Positions 53,041-61,491 of a stretch of DNA of 64,000 nt are shown piece after piece. Source of the stretch: Apoda limacodes (taxonomy: Eukaryota; Arthropoda; Insecta; Lepidoptera; Limacodidae); NCBI GenBank assembly GCA_946406115.1, contig OX291549.1:26125901-26189900 (forward strand). The letters run 5' to 3'. How positions within the stretch are numbered: the first letter of the stretch is position 1; each line of letters starts with the position of its first letter. The translations under genes and the position numbers were made by a program. The notes under the pieces are model-generated. The model saw only the letters and a program-made list of their open reading frames with translations. It searched no databases and had not been told where the DNA came from.

Positions 53041-54541
53041 AGGTGGGTGGACCATGGAAGGCCATGCTCCTTTGAAGGCCAACCATAAAAAAGTCATAGT
53101 TATTGTCATGTGATGACAAATTCCTTCCACTCACACTAAGCTCTATCAAACTCAAGCACACAGACGCGGCGGCGAGTCGCTCGCGTCGCTATTTTGTTAG
53201 TGCGGTCCCTCACTTCGTAGACTTCGGACGACGACGTCAAAATTGTTATTCTCGCGCACCGCAAAAGGTAATTTTTTATGTAAATAACCTATTATTATCT
53301 TATTTTTTTAAACTGTAAATTTTCATATAAGAATTTGTTATGGTACTTAAGAAAAACATTATAATTTTGCTTCGATTTCAGTTAAAATATAGGTAGTGTT
53401 CTTATGAAAGCCGGTGGTTCCTTATAAGGCCAATCAAAAATTTAACGGTTGGCCTTGCTAGGGTACATGGGCCTTACTAGGACCATTTACAAATCATGGA
53501 AATATGAACACCGGGGAATGTGTACCGGGTAAGTTAAAACAATGTTTTATGTTTATAATTTTATAATTTATAAGGATTATTCAACATTTTAACTCAGAGT
53601 GAATAGACATTTCTTTCAAAATTATTTTATTACAGATATATCATTAAATTATGTCAGTAAATATCGCTATGAGAATAAGTCGATAATTGAACAGATGATT
53701 AAATTTTATACGCATAATTCCAGATTTCAAGAATGTCAGGATCAAAACCTAGAAAAAGAGGTAGTGCATGGGATGAAGAAAGTAATCAACTTAATACATA
53801 TGCTGATGAATTGTTAGTTATTATTTTCTTATATGTTCGTTTATATCTTAGGAATGGTTGATTTTAAATATTTCTGACTACAAGACTGACTATGTGCCAT
53901 TATAAGTTCGTAATTATCAAAATACTTAGTCTGTAGTGTCTATTATTTTATTGAATATAAAAAATAGCTTGTCATAGATGATACTTGTTAGTTTGGCCTT
54001 CTTAGGAACATTTTGGCCTTACAAAGAACGGACCCATAAGAAGGCCATTATAGGCCAACTTTTTTTTTTATAATTTTATTCTAAAACGCATTGGTAACTT
54101 ATTTATTATCGATATAATACTCATTACTATAATTTTTAAATAATTTCCATTATTATATTCTTAGTTATTCGATGGTCGTTGACTTTTTTAAAGAAAATTA
54201 TAATATGTTAAGCATTCAATGTTTCGTTTAAATGAAAGAGCTTTTTATGTAGTTTAAGAAAAAGCGGATATTTTGATTATTACAACTCTAGTTTTAAGTT
54301 GAACGACTGATTTATAATATTGGCCTTGCATGGAGCCCTGTTCCTTGCAAGGCCGTTTGGAAGAGCTTAATAAAAGTTAAGTTTAATAGATAGTAATTAC
54401 AGCTAGAATAAAAAAAAGTAATTTATATGTTACACAATAAAACAAAGTGTTAATTAATAATTTATTTCTTTCATTTATCCAGTAAATAAACTAATAAAAA
54501 CTGTTTATTCGTTACAGTGACCTTCCATGGTCCACCCACCT
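53041..54541. mobile_element. 1,501-bp TIR DNA element with leader exon and GGCCTT motifs
   Basis: The ends AGGTGGGTGGACCATGGAAG (53041-53060) and its exact reverse complement (54522-54541) form inverted repeats of 21 bases, with partial pairing beyond. TA directly precedes and follows, fitting a 2-bp target duplication. Inside, 53150-53267 is GC- and CpG-rich and ends GCAAAAG|GTAATT, a good 5' splice site. Acceptor-like ATTTCAG (53381) and TTATTACAG (53635) and a donor GGG|TAAGT or GG|GTAAGT (53529) allow a spliced leader. At least nine GGCCTT/AAGGCC words are spread over the element, several paired as local inverted repeats (53420-53480, 53994-54057, 54322-54357). No transposase is present. 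A TA-targeting class (Tc1/mariner-like or other) is inferred; the superfamily is not identified. Confidence 0.8.
53733..53861 (+). CDS. Small ORF inside the TIR element (42 residues)
   Basis: ATG 53733 opens MSGSKPRKRGSAWDEESNQL, then NTYADELLVIIFLYVRLYLR, NG and a stop. The basic start (KPRKR) looks like a nuclear localisation or DNA-binding N-terminus. It lies just after a TTCCAG acceptor-like word (53718-53723). Codons after about residue 27 may be intron, since GTTAGT at 53815 is a possible donor. It could be the remaining first coding exon of the lost transposase. No family is recognised, and the alternative frame across 53599-53817 (72 codons) is also open. Confidence 0.25.
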   Translation: MSGSKPRKRGSAWDEESNQLNTYADELLVIIFLYVRLYLRNG

Positions 54542-54544
54542 TAA

Positions 54545-55070
54545 ATATAGCTGAACCTGCGAACGTTGTTGCGAAAATTTGGTAAGTTGTTATGCACACG
54601 CTGGGGAAGGTTTCTGAATTAGTACAACCCTATTCGGTTGTTTTAAAATAGAAACAATCGGTTTACCCCTATTGCGCGAATCCGACTTGCACTTGACCCT
54701 TTTTTTCTCAGGAACCTTCCCTAGCGTATGCATAACAACTTACCAAAATTTCATTAAAATCGGTTTACCCTTATTACGCGAGTTCGACTCGCATTTGACC
54801 CTGTCTCACTCTCACTTAACCCTTTTTTCTTTCTCAGAAACATTCCGCGGCGTGTGTATAACAACTTACCAAAATTTCATTTCAATCGGTTTACCCTTAT
54901 TGCGTGAATCTGACTCGGACTTCACCCTTTCAGTAAAACCTTATCTTATCGGATGCCTACGTCATACAAAGAACGCACCCTCCAAGTTTCAGGCCTCTAC
55001 GATCAGCGGTTTAGGCTGTGCATCGATTCGTCAGCCAGTCATTCAGGACAAAGCATTTTATATGTATAAG
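54545..55070 (+). repeat. RTE-like repeat with an internal tandem duplication
   Basis: It starts AGCTGAACCTGCGAACGTTG. The block CGGTTTACCCCTATTGCGCG, AATCCGACTTGCACTTGACC, CATAACAACTTACCAAAATT recurs at 54764-54880 and again in part near 54890, so two to three units of about 105-130 bases are in tandem (54650-54930). It ends TTATCGGATGCCTACGTCAT, GGCCTCTACGATCAGCGGTT, GTCAGCCAGTCATTCAGGAC. The 139-codon frame at 54672-55091 is translated repeat with visibly repeated CITTYQNFI peptides. Confidence 0.75.
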
Positions 55071-55176
55071 ATAGGTAGAAAAAGACTTTAAGTATTATTG
55101 TACACAAAAAATCAAACACTTAAAAAACGCATAACCTCTTTGAGCTTTGAAACCCCTTAAATGAAGCACTAATATA
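55071..55176. other. Short spacer
   Basis: Nothing recognised. Confidence 0.4.
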
Positions 55177-55330
55177 AGGTGCGTTTGTTCTCTGCTTCAA
55201 TGCGTTTAATGTCATAATCCTACCAAGTTAAAAAGACATAAATTCTGTATAACACAGTACAAATCGTGGTTCATTCTCTTTGGTAGGATTACCGCATTAT
55301 GTACATTATGTCGGTCAACAAAACGCCACT
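55177..55330. mobile_element. Short TIR element (MITE-1), copy 2
   Basis: The ends AGGTGCGTTTGTTC and CAACAAAACGCCACT, with the interior TCATAATCCTACCAAGTTAA and TTGGTAGGATTACCGCATTA, match 9923-10068. One small duplication (ATTATGTACATTATGTC) is present. Flanking ATA on both sides may be a target duplication. Confidence 0.8.
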
Positions 55331-55489
55331 ATAATACGGTGACATTCGAGATATTTCAATTTTGATGAGTATTGAAGTATTTTTTTTTAATTAAGTTCAA
55401 CCTTTTTTGAATAAAATTGGATTGAGTTTTCAAACATGTGCCAAATAAAATGTAATTTAAATCAAAAGCACTAAAGAGTATTGATATCA
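55331..55489. other. AT-rich spacer
   Basis: Nothing recognised. Confidence 0.4.
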
Positions 55490-55830
55490 ACTTCGATGCA
55501 AATCACCGCCAAATAACTTTCTACCTCTTTTTAACTCCGTTAGGGGATGAATATCAATAAAATCCGAAACACGTCTTCCATCAATTCTGTTAAAAAAGTT
55601 TTATGCAAAATTTGAAGTAGATTGGACCAAGGAATCACTTTGTCCCATATAAACTTGGCCCCCCTTTTTCAGCCCCTTAGGGTTAGGAGTCCGGAAAATC
55701 CTTTCTTATCGGATGCCTACGTCATACAGAAAACACACCCTACAAGTTTCAGGTCTCTACGATCAGCGGTTTAGACGGTGATCCATCAGTCATTCACGAC
55801 AAAGCCTTTTATATTTATAGATATATGAAG
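55490..55830 (+). repeat. RTE-like repeat, plus strand
   Basis: TTGATATCAACTTCGATGCA, TCCGTTAGGGGATGAATATC, TTTTTCAGCCCCTTAGGGTT, AATCCTTTCTTATCGGATGC, CAGGTCTCTACGATCAGCGG, TTTAGACGGTGATCCATCAG. Its second half matches 54935-55070. Confidence 0.65.
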
Positions 55831-56052
55831 GTGTTGACTCTGAAGTAAAACTTGAATGTAATAATTTACGTTGTTTTGTAATATATAAAGTCATATATAG
55901 CATAAAGTAGCTAACTAGCTTATTAACTTCAATTTAGATATTAATAATTCTCTCTTTGTTCAATGCTTATTTTAAAAATATGATACATAGAAAATATACC
56001 ACTAGTCAGCTTTTTAAGAAAGTTAATAATAATAATAAAGGACGGATAAATA

Positions 56053-56575
56053 ATGAAGGACGGTACCGTCAACATTTGCCGGGCATGCCGCCGTCCCGGA
56101 GAGTCACTCAGACAAATTATTTCCGGTTGTGGTCATCTTGCTAACAGTAAGTTGTTGCATAGAAATTACCTGGTAGCCAGGATTATCCACCAACGGTTTA
56201 CTTTTTTATACGGTCTTGCGGACTTCGAAGTACCATCACGGATAGGACTGCTATAGCTAATAAGCCTGATATCGTGCTGATAGTTCGATAGAAGCGCCAG
56301 GCAGTGCTCGTTGACATCACCATTCCCCATGACGAGAACCTCGTAAAGGCCGAGAAGGACAAAGCCAGCAGATACCTTGACCTGACACACGAGGTAATCG
56401 CCATGTGGTATGTTGATTCGACGATCATTATCCCGATAGTCGTTTCTGCGAACGGTCTTATAGCGAAGAGTCTCGACTAACACCTTAAGAAACTCCCACT
56501 AGATGGCTGGGTCAAGGGTCAGATACGGAAGGCGGTACTCCTGGACACTGCGCGGATAGTAAGGAGGTTACTAAT
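56053..56575 (+). pseudogene. LINE C-terminus of the RLE type (zinc knuckle plus endonuclease)
   Basis: Codons from 56053 read NICRACRRPGESLRQIISGC, then NYLVARIIHQRF and YGLADFEVP. After frame changes 56250-56560 gives NKPDIVLIVR, a stop, KRQAVLVDITIPHDENLVKA, EKDKASRYLDL, IIIPIVVSANGLIAKSLD, a stop, and GQIRKAVLLDTARIVRRLL. A C-x2-C...H-x4-C finger followed by KPD(x12-14)(V/L)VDITIP and a K..Y.DL block is the arrangement of the C-terminal restriction-like endonuclease of R2-type LINEs and relatives. The finger's usual His is Gln here, and two stops are present. The clade is uncertain. Confidence 0.65.
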
Positions 56576-57095
56576 ATAAGTTCAATTCTATACGTTTATT
56601 ACATTTTTAAAATATGCATTGTACAAAGAGGAAATTAATAATATTTAATGGCGCCGCATTTCATCAGGAATAAAAATTACGCTTTGAAAATTGTATTACT
56701 GTTTTACTTTAAAGAAAATAATGTAAGCAACAATAGGACAAGGAAATGCTGCAAAGGCAAACAATATTATTACTAACAAGAATCAAGAAAGACGTTAACT
56801 TAAACAAGAAAGCTTAAAAAATGTGAAATGATACATAAAGTTAGCTTCGTTTTAATTTTATTTTCTCATAAAGTTTTTATTTTATGAACAAATTCAGTTG
56901 TTGTTACCTTTTTAAATGCTTGCTCTAGTTTTGTTTTATGAATAACTATTTGCCGTAAAAATTGTACAAAAAAAAATCCGCTAAGTGCGTGTTGTACATA
57001 CATTAAGTTAGGGTTCCATAGAATTAATCCTCCTTTTTAATTTATTGATTCGACTACAAATTGAATACGTCACTACTATATGGGATCCGTATTAC
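56576..57095. other. AT-rich spacer
   Basis: A GCTAAGTGCGTGTTGTACAT, TTAGGGTTCCATAGAA stretch at 56980-57020 is a decayed family C start. Otherwise nothing. Confidence 0.4.
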
Positions 57096-57099
57096 AGTA

Positions 57100-57370
57100 A
57101 ATACGTTGAAACTTTAGATGTCAAAACACGCTGCCACACCCTCAGCTCCTAAACAAATATGATTTGCTTAGCTTAAAATCCAGTAGGACTCTTTTAGATG
57201 CAATGATTTTGTTTAACATATGCCATAGCAAGTACGATTGTATCGAGTTACAATAAAATATGTTACCGAATACCTACGAGAGCCCAGCAACGCCTGTCAC
57301 GACTACATAAGCTGTTTGCCACTGGTCGCTACCGTACCAATTCTGGAGTTCGCCCTCCTATACACCGCTT
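57100..57370 (+). pseudogene. LINE RT C-terminal fragment (CR1/jockey-like)
   Basis: The frame gives NKYDLLSLKSSRTLLDAMIL, FNICHSKYDCIELQ, then after a stop NMLPNTYESPATP, and after frame changes LFATGRYRTNSGVRPPIHRL, VLYY. The LL.L..RR...D...LF ...DC.EL... P ... LF....RTN.G..PP..R....YN pattern is the usual end of CR1-type RT proteins. The rest of the element is missing. Confidence 0.6.
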
Positions 57371-58160
57371 AGTACTATAATATTAATTTTAACACCTTAG
57401 ACCTATTCTCATTGTTCAACCTTGTAAACCCAAATGAATAGTAACTTGACCACTTCCTTGTTCATTTTAGCGTTAATATACTGCACACTAGCGCCGCAAT
57501 TTGATACACTAGATATTGTTTATTCCTATATTACACTAACTAGTGATAATTACTCTAAAACGTTTTGTATTGTTTGTAGAACATGGTCTTAATCGGGTTT
57601 GTTGCTAAAAGTGGTTGCTTTAGCCAATACCAGAATTAAACCTTGCAGACATGTTCTATAAATAATACTTAACGTTGTAAAAATAGTAAGTCACTAGTAA
57701 GTATTTTTTACTTTTTTGAATTATGCTTTCTTTATAGAAAAAATTAACAATATCTCGTGGCGGCGCTATGGTGCAGTATACCGGTCCTTAAAGGATACTA
57801 ACAACATAGTTATACTTCACTCGTTATGTGAAGATTTCGTAGGTTTGGCGACAAACACTTCAGTAGTTAATCAGGTAAAATTATGGAAAATCAGGCTTAT
57901 AACAAAATATTTATTTTCATGACTATTACAGGAAAAATAAAGAAAGGCATGACATTATTGATTTTATCAGGCGTTAGTTTGCGGAAATTCATTATTATAT
58001 ATTATGATAAAATATTATTACCTTGCAAATCCGCTAAAAACAATTCAGTAGCACTCACGTGCAGAAGTACACCATCCACATGTGGAAGAGTGCACCTCCC
58101 TCCCTCCCTCCTTATGTGGACGATGCAAACTTCACCACGTGTAACGTTACACCACCAAAT
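57371..58160. other. Gene-free interval
   Basis: Contains the AAAAAATTAACAATATCTCG, TGGCGGCGCTA word (57733-57765) shared with 25123-25165. A CATCCACATGTGGA dyad and a CCTCCCTCCCTCC tract lie at 58073-58112, probably part of the Penelope-like element's downstream region. Confidence 0.4.
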
Positions 58161-58165
58161 TGTTA

Positions 58166-58208
58166 AAAAACTCGACACGAGTTTCGCCTCAACACGAGGC
58201 ATCTTCAG
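58166..58208 (-). ncRNA. Hammerhead-ribozyme-like motif downstream of the Penelope-like ORF
   Basis: On the minus strand the order is CTGAAGA, T, GCCTC-GTGTT-GAGGC (a 5-bp stem and loop), GAAA, CTCG-TGT-CGAG (a short stem III with its A-T closing pair) and TT. This contains both conserved hammerhead core blocks (CUGANGA and GAAA) in the right spacing. Penelope-like elements are known to carry type I hammerheads with a short stem III. One extra base lies between CTGAAGA and stem II, and no good stem I is apparent, so activity is doubtful. It begins about 10 bases after the ORF stop. Confidence 0.4.
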
Positions 58209-58218
58209 GAGACGCAAG

Positions 58219-58884
58219 TCAGTCGTACGCTATACCTTCACCAAATGACGTTAAAAAACAGCTGTTGTTGCCCTTATATACACAACCCCCACTACTCCCC
58301 CCAACCGGCCTAATCACCTGATGGGATGATGCAATTATTTGAAAAATACGTAATAACGGTGAATTAGAGACATTCAGTTGTTCGTTAATTATTATACCTC
58401 TATCCCTGTGCTGAACTATCTCCATCTGCTCCAAAACGCAAAGTTTTAAACTTTTTTGACATATGTGTAAAATTTCAAAGGTGTGGTTGTCGGGTAGTCA
58501 ATGTTGTGAATCTAAAAGATGTTTCACAAAGTTAGATCGATCTGGGTGTTGATTATTGTAGGCTGAAATGTGTTCTTTGTATCTTGTATCAAAACTGCGA
58601 CCCGTCTGGCCTATATAAACGTGATCGCAGTCGCCGCAAGTAAGCTTGTATATACCAGACTTTTTTGAATGTTCTGTGCGTTCTTTGGCATTGCACAATG
58701 TATTTTTTGATGTATTATCTATAAGGCAGGCGATATAAATGTCGTTACGACGCAATGTTTTAGCTATTTTTTCAGATTTTTTTCCATAATAAGTTAAACT
58801 ACCTTTGTTTTTTTTAATATTTTTTCCATTACAGGGTAGAGCGCCGCTGTTGCCCTGGAATAAAGTTTCTTTTTGATTAAGCTA
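58219..58884 (-). pseudogene. Penelope-like element, C-terminal GIY-YIG endonuclease
   Basis: Minus-strand reading from about 58884 gives LNQKETLFQGNSGALPCNGK, then GSLTYYGKKSEKIAKTLRRN, DIYIACLIDNTSKNTLCN, ERTEHSKKSGIYKLTCGDCD, HVYIGQTGRSFDTRYKEHIS, NFVKHLLDSQH, one in-frame stop (58498-58500), then HTFEILHICQKSLKLCVLEQ, MEIVQHRDRGIIINEQLN to a stop at 58219. The GIY and YIG motifs, the following GQTGR..F..R..EH with its Arg and Glu, and the Cys pair are intact, as in endonuclease-bearing Penelope-like elements. The reverse transcriptase that should precede is missing, and upstream sequence has stops. Only one inactivating stop in 220 codons suggests a fairly recent insertion. Confidence 0.87.
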
Positions 58885-59044
58885 TATATAAGATTTATGG
58901 CAACATAAACTCGCGGCATTCAATTCATACATACATCGATTATTGTCAGTACCTCTCAGTAAAGAAGATTATTGTACCGAACTCAATTTAATTTATCAAA
59001 TAGCTAATTCCAATGGATACAATCAAAAGATGATAGACAGCTTA
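58885..59044. other. Spacer
   Basis: Nothing recognised. Confidence 0.4.
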
Positions 59045-59395
59045 ATCAAAAAGAAGAGTCCCGGGGAAGGACATTGTTATCCCGGAAAATTCAGAAGTTC
59101 CCGCGGGAATAACTATAACGTTTGTTACTTAATCCTGCTGCACTGGGGGCATTTAAATGAGCTGAAATTTTGCACACAGAGATAGTTAAAGATACGGAAA
59201 AGGACAAAGGCTACTTTTTATCCCGGGAAATTCAAAAGTTCCCGCGGGAGTAACTATAACCGAATTCCACGAACGAACCGTAGCTGCAGCTACAGCTTGC
59301 TATAACAAACTTCTTTAGTATAATCAAGGAGTTGCCGTAAGAATCCTACGGGTCAAATTTAGGGCGGGCGGAGCCGCGGGCAAAGTCTAGTAAAT
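59045..59395 (-). repeat. Dispersed repeat family B, minus strand
   Basis: AGAGTCCCGGGGAAGGACAT, CCCGGAAAATTCAGAAGTTC, CCGCGGGAATAACTATAACG, then a second occurrence of the module (AAAAGGACAAAGGCTACTTT, CCCGGGAAATTCAAAAGTTC, CCGCGGGAGTAACTATAACC at 59200-59260) and AGCTACAGCTTGCTATAACA, GGGCGGGCGGAGCCGCGGGC. The module is therefore duplicated within the copy. Confidence 0.8.
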
Positions 59396-59679
59396 AATAA
59401 AATACTAACCAAATGAAATTTCTTTAAACTAACTAACTTTTTGTGACTTTTCTTGCCTCCTTTAGGGTTTCTGCAACTTATAATAGCAAAAACAGTCATT
59501 TAGAAAATGTTTTAAAACAAACTTTGAAGTTTCACTACTGTTTTTTTTGCCTTGCCTAAGCCAAGCCATATGTGTACAATGCTCCTTTCAGAATGGAAGC
59601 GTTCAAATGCAGAGCAGGGTGTTCGATTATAGTTGTTCCCTCAGTATACGTCGTTGATGTTGCGTGCCGTTCGCGCCGC
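59396..59679. other. AT-rich spacer
   Basis: Nothing recognised. Confidence 0.4.
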
Positions 59680-59721
59680 AACACACACACACACACACAC
59701 CAAAACACACACACACACACC

Positions 59722-59753
<32 letters not shown>
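59680..59753. repeat. (CA)n microsatellite with CAAAA interruptions
   Basis: Three CA blocks are separated by two CAAAA interruptions. Frames across it are Cys-Val or Thr-His strings and are not proteins. Confidence 0.97.
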
Positions 59754-59754
<1 letters not shown>

Positions 59755-60745
59755 CGACGATATTCGTATTCGATAATTACTAGTATTTTTTCATATCCAT
59801 GCTGACAAAAAAGATTCAAATGTGATAAAAACAAAACAGTAATCAAGAAACAAATGCCTGGATCTAAACAAAGAATTCTATGTTTTATTAATCAAATTCA
59901 ATTATTTGCCACTTGTAGAAAAATACATTTAAAAATTGTCTGTTCTAGGTATGACCGTCGCCGTAGTCCACATACATAACTTGCGATACGGGTTGTATAT
60001 AATTTGCTTCTCTACTGAAGAAACTTTGATAGCGCGATGTAGATGCGTGACGTCAGCCTTGCTTGTAGCGGTACAATATGAAATTAAATATAACATTTAA
60101 ACTTACCATTGTACAAATTCCTCCTCAGGCTACTAACTAAGCAATAATAATTATATTAATTTTTATTCCCATGTATATACTTATTTCTATTATTATTTCT
60201 ATTCTATAAAACAAAATTCATATTCATAGTTATATCTCAACGTTCTTATTTAAATATCCTTATATTATATTTCTACTACTTCTCAAGATTTATTGCAGTA
60301 GCTTTTATTTAAACTTCTCTAGAAGCGACATTATTGCGTCTGTATTGAACGAAAGCGACAATTCAATTTCGTGTCTTTCGAAAATGTATTTTGTGAACTA
60401 AATTTAACAAAATGAGGTTCAAATAGCATTATATAAAAGTACATAACAGTGTAATAGTATGTAACAGTACCTAGCTGTGAACTACAGGGTATTTAGTATA
60501 ATTATGTTTTTATTACACGTTTAGTGAAAAAATATTTATTATTAAATATATATTTATTATTTATCAAAATTTATCAAATAGATTAGACATTGTTCCATTT
60601 TAACTAATTTATCTTTTTAACTGAATTTAACAATATTTGTCTTTAAAATGATTTACATTTCATTTTAACTTGAAGAGAAAAAAAAAAAAATTTGCTATGC
60701 TAAGTAATTAATTTTATTAAGGGTTCAACAAATTGTTCCTTTACG
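59754..60745. other. Gene-free AT-rich interval
   Basis: No recognised element. Confidence 0.45.
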
Positions 60746-60862
60746 GTGATACCATCATCTATAAAAACGGCAAAAAATCACGTTTGTTGTATGGGAGCCC
60801 CCTTAAATATTTATTTTATTATGGTTTATATGTTGTTATAGCGGCAGCATTTTAAATAAATA
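60746..60862 (+). repeat. Repeat family C fragment, plus strand
   Basis: ACGGTGATACCATCATCTAT, AAAAACGGCAAAAAATCACG, TTTGTTGTATGGGAGCCCCC, TTAAATATTTATTTTATTAT, GTTATAGCGGCAGCA follow the family order. Both ends are lost. Confidence 0.7.
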
Positions 60863-60876
60863 ATAAAAAAAAGTTA

Positions 60877-60931
60877 ATTTATTTATTTTATTTGTTTATT
60901 TATTTTATTTATTTATTTATTTATTTATTTG
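60877..60931. repeat. (TTTA)n microsatellite
   Basis: About 13 TTTA-type units with a few interruptions. Confidence 0.95.
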
Positions 60932-61491
60932 ACATATTTTTTACAAACTATTTATGCAAACAGTATCGCAAAATATCGCAAGGATCTGTCTCGATACTGG
61001 TCATTCACTCCCAACACCAAAAACTGTTTTTCTTATTTAAAAACAAAAACTATAAATAAACCAAAAACCATAAAAATAGCTAAGAAAAAAACAATATTTT
61101 CGTGGAGAAATACACTACAACGGTCTATATTCAATATACAAATCTTACATATTTAAAACTAAGACTAACCTACCCATTACAGAATTTGAATAGCAGCCAT
61201 AGAGGAAACAAATACTGCGTATAGCAGCTAGCTGTCGCTAGATGTGTCGCATGCTAAATTAGTTATTACTCCTAGCATCGGAATTCACTTTTAGCGGGGT
61301 TGATGTGATTATGAAAACCGGTTACAAGGTTGTTTACGACTTAAGAGTGGATCATTTTATATACAGGCGGATTGTAAAGTATTTCATAGGTAGGAACGTA
61401 ATTTGTTTATTTTTCCTTAATGCATAATAATGTATTAAATTCTTACTACATAATAAGGGTTCCTTATCTAAATAGTGAAAACGAAAACCTT
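60932..61491. other. Spacer, possibly the 3' region of the LINE to its right
   Basis: The minus strand after the LINE stop (61492) is AT-rich. No polyadenylation-type end or simple tail marks where the LINE ends. A 75-codon plus-strand frame at 60929-61156 is Lys-rich without motif. Confidence 0.4.

Noticed and set aside
54672..55091. 139-codon frame
   Set aside because: It is translated tandem repeat inside an RTE-like element; the peptide repeats follow the DNA modules.
59556..59846. Frames of 77 and 96 codons over the CA repeat
   Set aside because: Repeat translation only (Thr-His and Cys-Val strings).
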